Shown here in pieces: positions 60,126 through 63,343 of a DNA stretch of 63,343 nt. Under the pieces are notes generated by a model. The model worked only from the letters and a program-made list of their open reading frames with translations, was not told where the DNA came from and did no database searches. The DNA comes from Poronia punctata. Lineage: Eukaryota; Ascomycota; Sordariomycetes; Xylariales; Xylariaceae. Location of the stretch: NCBI GenBank assembly GCA_022579005.1, contig MU401667.1, forward strand, positions 1-63,343, in the 5' to 3' direction. Made by a program: the position numbers and the translations under genes. Every line of letters begins with the position of its first letter. Position 1 is the first letter of the stretch.

Positions 60126-60969
60126 TAAGTCAACCACCCCCCTCACGAATCACCCCAGTCACGAATCACGTTTTCCCATACAAAATCACCAATTTAGCCC
60201 CTTGCAAAATCACTTAATAAAATAGCTATAAGGCTATACTTTTAAATATACGTTATTTATATAAAATAAAATAATAGCAAATTGAGTTTTTATTTTTAGC
60301 ATTTTTATTTAAGGAGATATTAAAGGGCAAACTTTTAAAGGTTAAAAGTACATTGATTTACTATGTAATATACACCTAAATTTAAGTACCTTAGTTTTTT
60401 TTAAATAAAAGCTTAACTAAACTAGCTATTAAGCTAAACTCTTTTAAATAAAATAATTAAAAAATTAATAAACTATACTTTAAAATATTTTATAAAAATA
60501 TTAAATATTAGTACTTATAGCTTAATATTTAATTTTTTTATTTAAATTTTATAAGGGCTTAAATTTCTTTAGCTATAAATCGGCTAAAATATTATATATT
60601 TACTAAATATTTTATATTTATATTTATTAATTTTTAAAGAATTTTATTTTTAAAACTCTAGCTTAATAGCTAGTCTATTTAAGCGTTTATCTTTAAAAAA
60701 CTGAGGTACTTAATTTTAGGTGCACATTATATATTAAATCTAGGTACTTTTAACAACTAAAAGTTTACACCTTAATATCTCTTTAAATAAAAATCGGAAA
60801 AATGAAAACTTACTCTTATTATATTTCTATTTATGTAATTAATCCAATTCCCAAATTTAAGGTTTATACCTATTCTTTTGAGTGATTTTGCAAGGGGCTG
60901 AATTGGTGATTTTGTATGGGAAAACGTGATTCGTGACTGGGGTGATTCGTGAGGGGGGTGGTTGACTTA
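60126..60969. mobile_element. Full-length foldback element with TA flanks
   Basis: The element (60128-60967, 840 bp) is an inverted repeat along its whole length. The outer 87 bases of each arm, beginning AGTCAACCACCCCCCTCACG, differ at one position (TTAG left, TCAG right, a CpA change as in RIP). Inside, AT-rich arms remain alignable nearly to the centre at about 60547, with shared landmarks such as AGATATTAA, GTTAAAAGTAC and CTAGCTATTAAGCTA, but are much more diverged. TA lies at both borders (60126-60127, 60968-60969). TCACGAATCAC is doubled in each end. No ORF. A transcript through it would form a long imperfect hairpin. Confidence 0.88.
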
Positions 60970-61780
60970 CGTGTTACTACACGTACGAGTACGGAAGTAA
61001 GGCGATGATTAGGTAAGGTAGACTAGTTTCGCCCTTCGTTCTTTCGGCTGTTTTCTTTCATGCCAAACAAAGTCCGGTATTGGCACGTCGAGAAACTTGT
61101 TGCCGCCTTCTGCTTATCATTTCGTATACTGGGCTTGGGATGCGTAAGTTTCATGGTTCCCGAGTTTCAGATTCCTGTTGTTGTTATTGTTTCGTACTTC
61201 TGGGTCTCTGATGGAATATGGAGTCATACGTCGTAGGACGAGGGGGTTTGAGACCTTTTTTGCTGCTCATTTTGAAAATCTACCGTGTATGTATGTACGT
61301 GTAATGTAATTATCGTAGATGCTCTGTTGCAGTACGAGTAGGTATGTGCTCGTCATTTCGATACGACAAGAGCTGATCAACAAAAGAGAAGCCTACTTCG
61401 AGGTTGGAAAGTCAGCGTCGGCAGGGCTCTGTGTTCCTGTCCGTGAATCGTGAACGGATCTGGCAACCATAAATCATCCCGCCTTCCGCCTTGCGACTTC
61501 CTTCCGCCTTCTGTCCGAGGTGATGATGAGGATCTGCTCCGTTTGGGATTCACCAACTGTTTGGGTTTATTAGACAACGCTAGCCAGCTGAAAAGCCCGA
61601 CAGTCAGTCAGTCAGTCATCTTGTCTGGCCTTGTCTTGTGATGCCTCTTCCTTTCGGGGTCTCATTTGAAATCGTGCACGCTAGTTAGTCGATCGTCAAA
61701 TTGTCTGCGGAGGTGATGATGGAAGGATCCTATAGCCCTGCTACGGCGGACGAGAGGGGTCACTGTTTGTTTATCCTAAT
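60970..61780. other. Intergenic, no gene seen
   Basis: Ordinary-composition DNA between the foldback element and the right AT block. TACGAGTA at 60984-60991 and 61333-61340; (CAGT)4 at 61601-61618. No recognisable gene. Confidence 0.45.
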
Positions 61781-63343
61781 TAATACCTAGGTAAATTTAA
61801 AATTTTTAATTATGCACCTACTAAGTTGGAAGGAATACATTTTTAATTGACGGTACTAGTACTAACTAAAACAGTACCTAGGCTACAAGGTAGGTCTAGA
61901 AATTTCCTATATAGTTAGCTTTTTGTTTTAAATATATTTATTTAATTTTTTAACTTTACATTATTTTTTTTTAGTAAGTAAAAAAAAATGCTACTGTATA
62001 AGAGTGTACAAACTTATTAAAAACGTTATTAAGCTAGTGCAACCTTGCGCAACCTTACATAACCTTGCAAAACCTTGCGCGCTTTTAGTAATATGCTATA
62101 TACTTAAGCGCGTATTAGTGCAAGCAGCGCTAAAGGTTCCGGAACTAAAAATAATAAAATAATAAGTAATGTAAGCTAAAACAGGGTTATACAAGTACAA
62201 TTAACTTTATATAGCTTTATATTAACTTTTTATAAGCAGTTTTTTGCTAATTAAACTAAAAAGTATAAAAATGTAAATAAGGTTTATAATATTGCTTATT
62301 AGTTTTAAGCAAGCAATACTATAAATAAGTTAAAAAAAAAAAATAAAAAGTATGCTAACGTTAAACAAACTTACAAAAACTTTAATATTATTTGCAAATG
62401 CTTAAATAACAATGTGCAAAAGTATATTAAATTATTTTTAGTATATATAATATTATATAACTTTAAATTAACTTAAAACTAACTTATATAAGTTATTGCT
62501 TAGTTGCTTATTTTTTACTTAATTTGCAAAAGTAGTAATTAAGTTGCTATAAAGTTTAAAATAATACGCTTATAGTATATTTTAGCTATTGCAGCTTATA
62601 TTATGCTTAATATAGTTAACGTTAAAAATTATTAAGCTTATAAAAATTTAAAAAGTAATAGTTTATTTAAAAACTACGTTATATTTAATAAAAACGTTTT
62701 TTATAAAGCTTGCGCCTGCTGCTAGTACTTGTTTTTAGCTGCTAAATGCAAGTTTTATAAAAATAATAAAAATATTAAGTTTGCACAAGGTAGTAAGTAA
62801 TTGTATTAACTATATGCTTATACTTACTAATATATATAAATAAAATAAAAGAAAATAAAGCTAATACTTAGCTAGAGCTAACTATTAAGTTATTATACAA
62901 TATTTTAATTATTACGTTAAAACGTTTTTAACATATAATTAACTTTAAGATTATATAACGCGATGTTGTTACAACTCTTTACAAGCGTGCTTATAAGGAT
63001 TAAAAAAGGTATAAAGTAAATTAAAAAAAATTAAAGCAGATTATAGTTAAGTTACGTTAATTTTAAGTAGTTTAAAGTTAACTTAGGTTGTATATAGTAA
63101 AGTTTAGTTATATTGTATTAATTTTATACGTTTTTAAATTAATTTAAGCCAGTTATAGTTAATATTTTTTATATCCTATTAATAACGGTTAATATAAGTT
63201 AATAAAGCATAGTTTTATTAGTATATAGTTAAACTAAAGTTAATAAAAGTTTTAAACTTTTATAGTAAGTTTACTTTAGTTTATAATATATGCAAAGATT
63301 TTATTTAAAAACTTATTTTTTAAAAATTAAAATAAATATTATA
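61781..63343. repeat. Second AT-rich, RIP-like block (continues beyond window)
   Basis: Composition drops abruptly to near-pure A/T, as in the left block, with no credible ORF. The border carries a perfect TACCTAGGTA (61784-61793). It holds one less-degraded patch: four 10-bp AACCTTGCGC-like units in tandem at 62041-62080. Probably RIP-mutated transposon remains; family not recognisable. Confidence 0.75.
62041..62080. repeat. Tandem decamer AACCTTGCNN x4
   Basis: Four 10-bp units (AACCTTGCGC, AACCTTACAT, AACCTTGCAA, AACCTTGCGC) in an otherwise AT-only block; the second unit shows G-to-A and C-to-T changes expected from RIP. Confidence 0.85.

Overview
The window looks like part of a filamentous ascomycete genome (Pezizomycotina, probably Sordariomycetes). 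Three things point there: genes with short GT-AG introns (54-263 nt, often with CTAAC/CTGAC-like branch sites), fungal-type gene content, and a sharp split between ordinary-composition gene DNA and extremely AT-rich blocks free of credible ORFs. Such blocks are the usual result of repeat-induced point mutation (RIP) of transposons.

Layout. 1-8480 is an AT-rich RIP-like block. 8.5-61.8 kb is a gene island. 61.78-63.34 kb is the start of a second AT-rich block. I support 14 protein genes: PWP1 (-), PRP16 (+), a four-exon acylphosphatase (-), a Tls1/C9orf78-type splicing protein (+), a C2H2 plus RING-like zinc protein (-), a sulfotransferase-like P-loop protein (-), a degenerate metallo-beta-lactamase-like protein (+), a penta-EF-hand protein (-), a ChaC-type gamma-glutamylcyclotransferase (+), a glycine-rich RRM protein (-), a large disordered fungal protein (+), a CitE/HpcH-type lyase (-), a small secreted protein with Kex2-type sites (+) and a Ran1/Sks1-type kinase (-). 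Exon junctions were worked out by hand from splice signals and reading frame.

Functional theme. PWP1, PRP16, Tls1-type and the RRM protein all act in RNA processing or ribosome assembly, and the first three with acylphosphatase sit close together in 10.6-18.2 kb. They are housekeeping genes; I see no secondary-metabolite cluster.

Non-coding structure is the unusual part. Two TA-flanked inverted-repeat elements occur: 53385-54128 with 100-bp termini, and 60126-60969, which is a foldback over its whole length. A third element (35012-35452) has terminal inverted repeats around a long hairpin with tRNA-like boxes. The 8-mer TACGAGTA/TACTCGTA occurs 27 times by hand count, always outside the coding genes, with five copies in one divergent promoter. 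An 8.2-kb gap between two convergent genes (48.2-56.3 kb) is packed with microsatellites. The most interesting gene is the secreted, cysteine-free, dibasic-site protein at 47548-48177, a possible peptide precursor.
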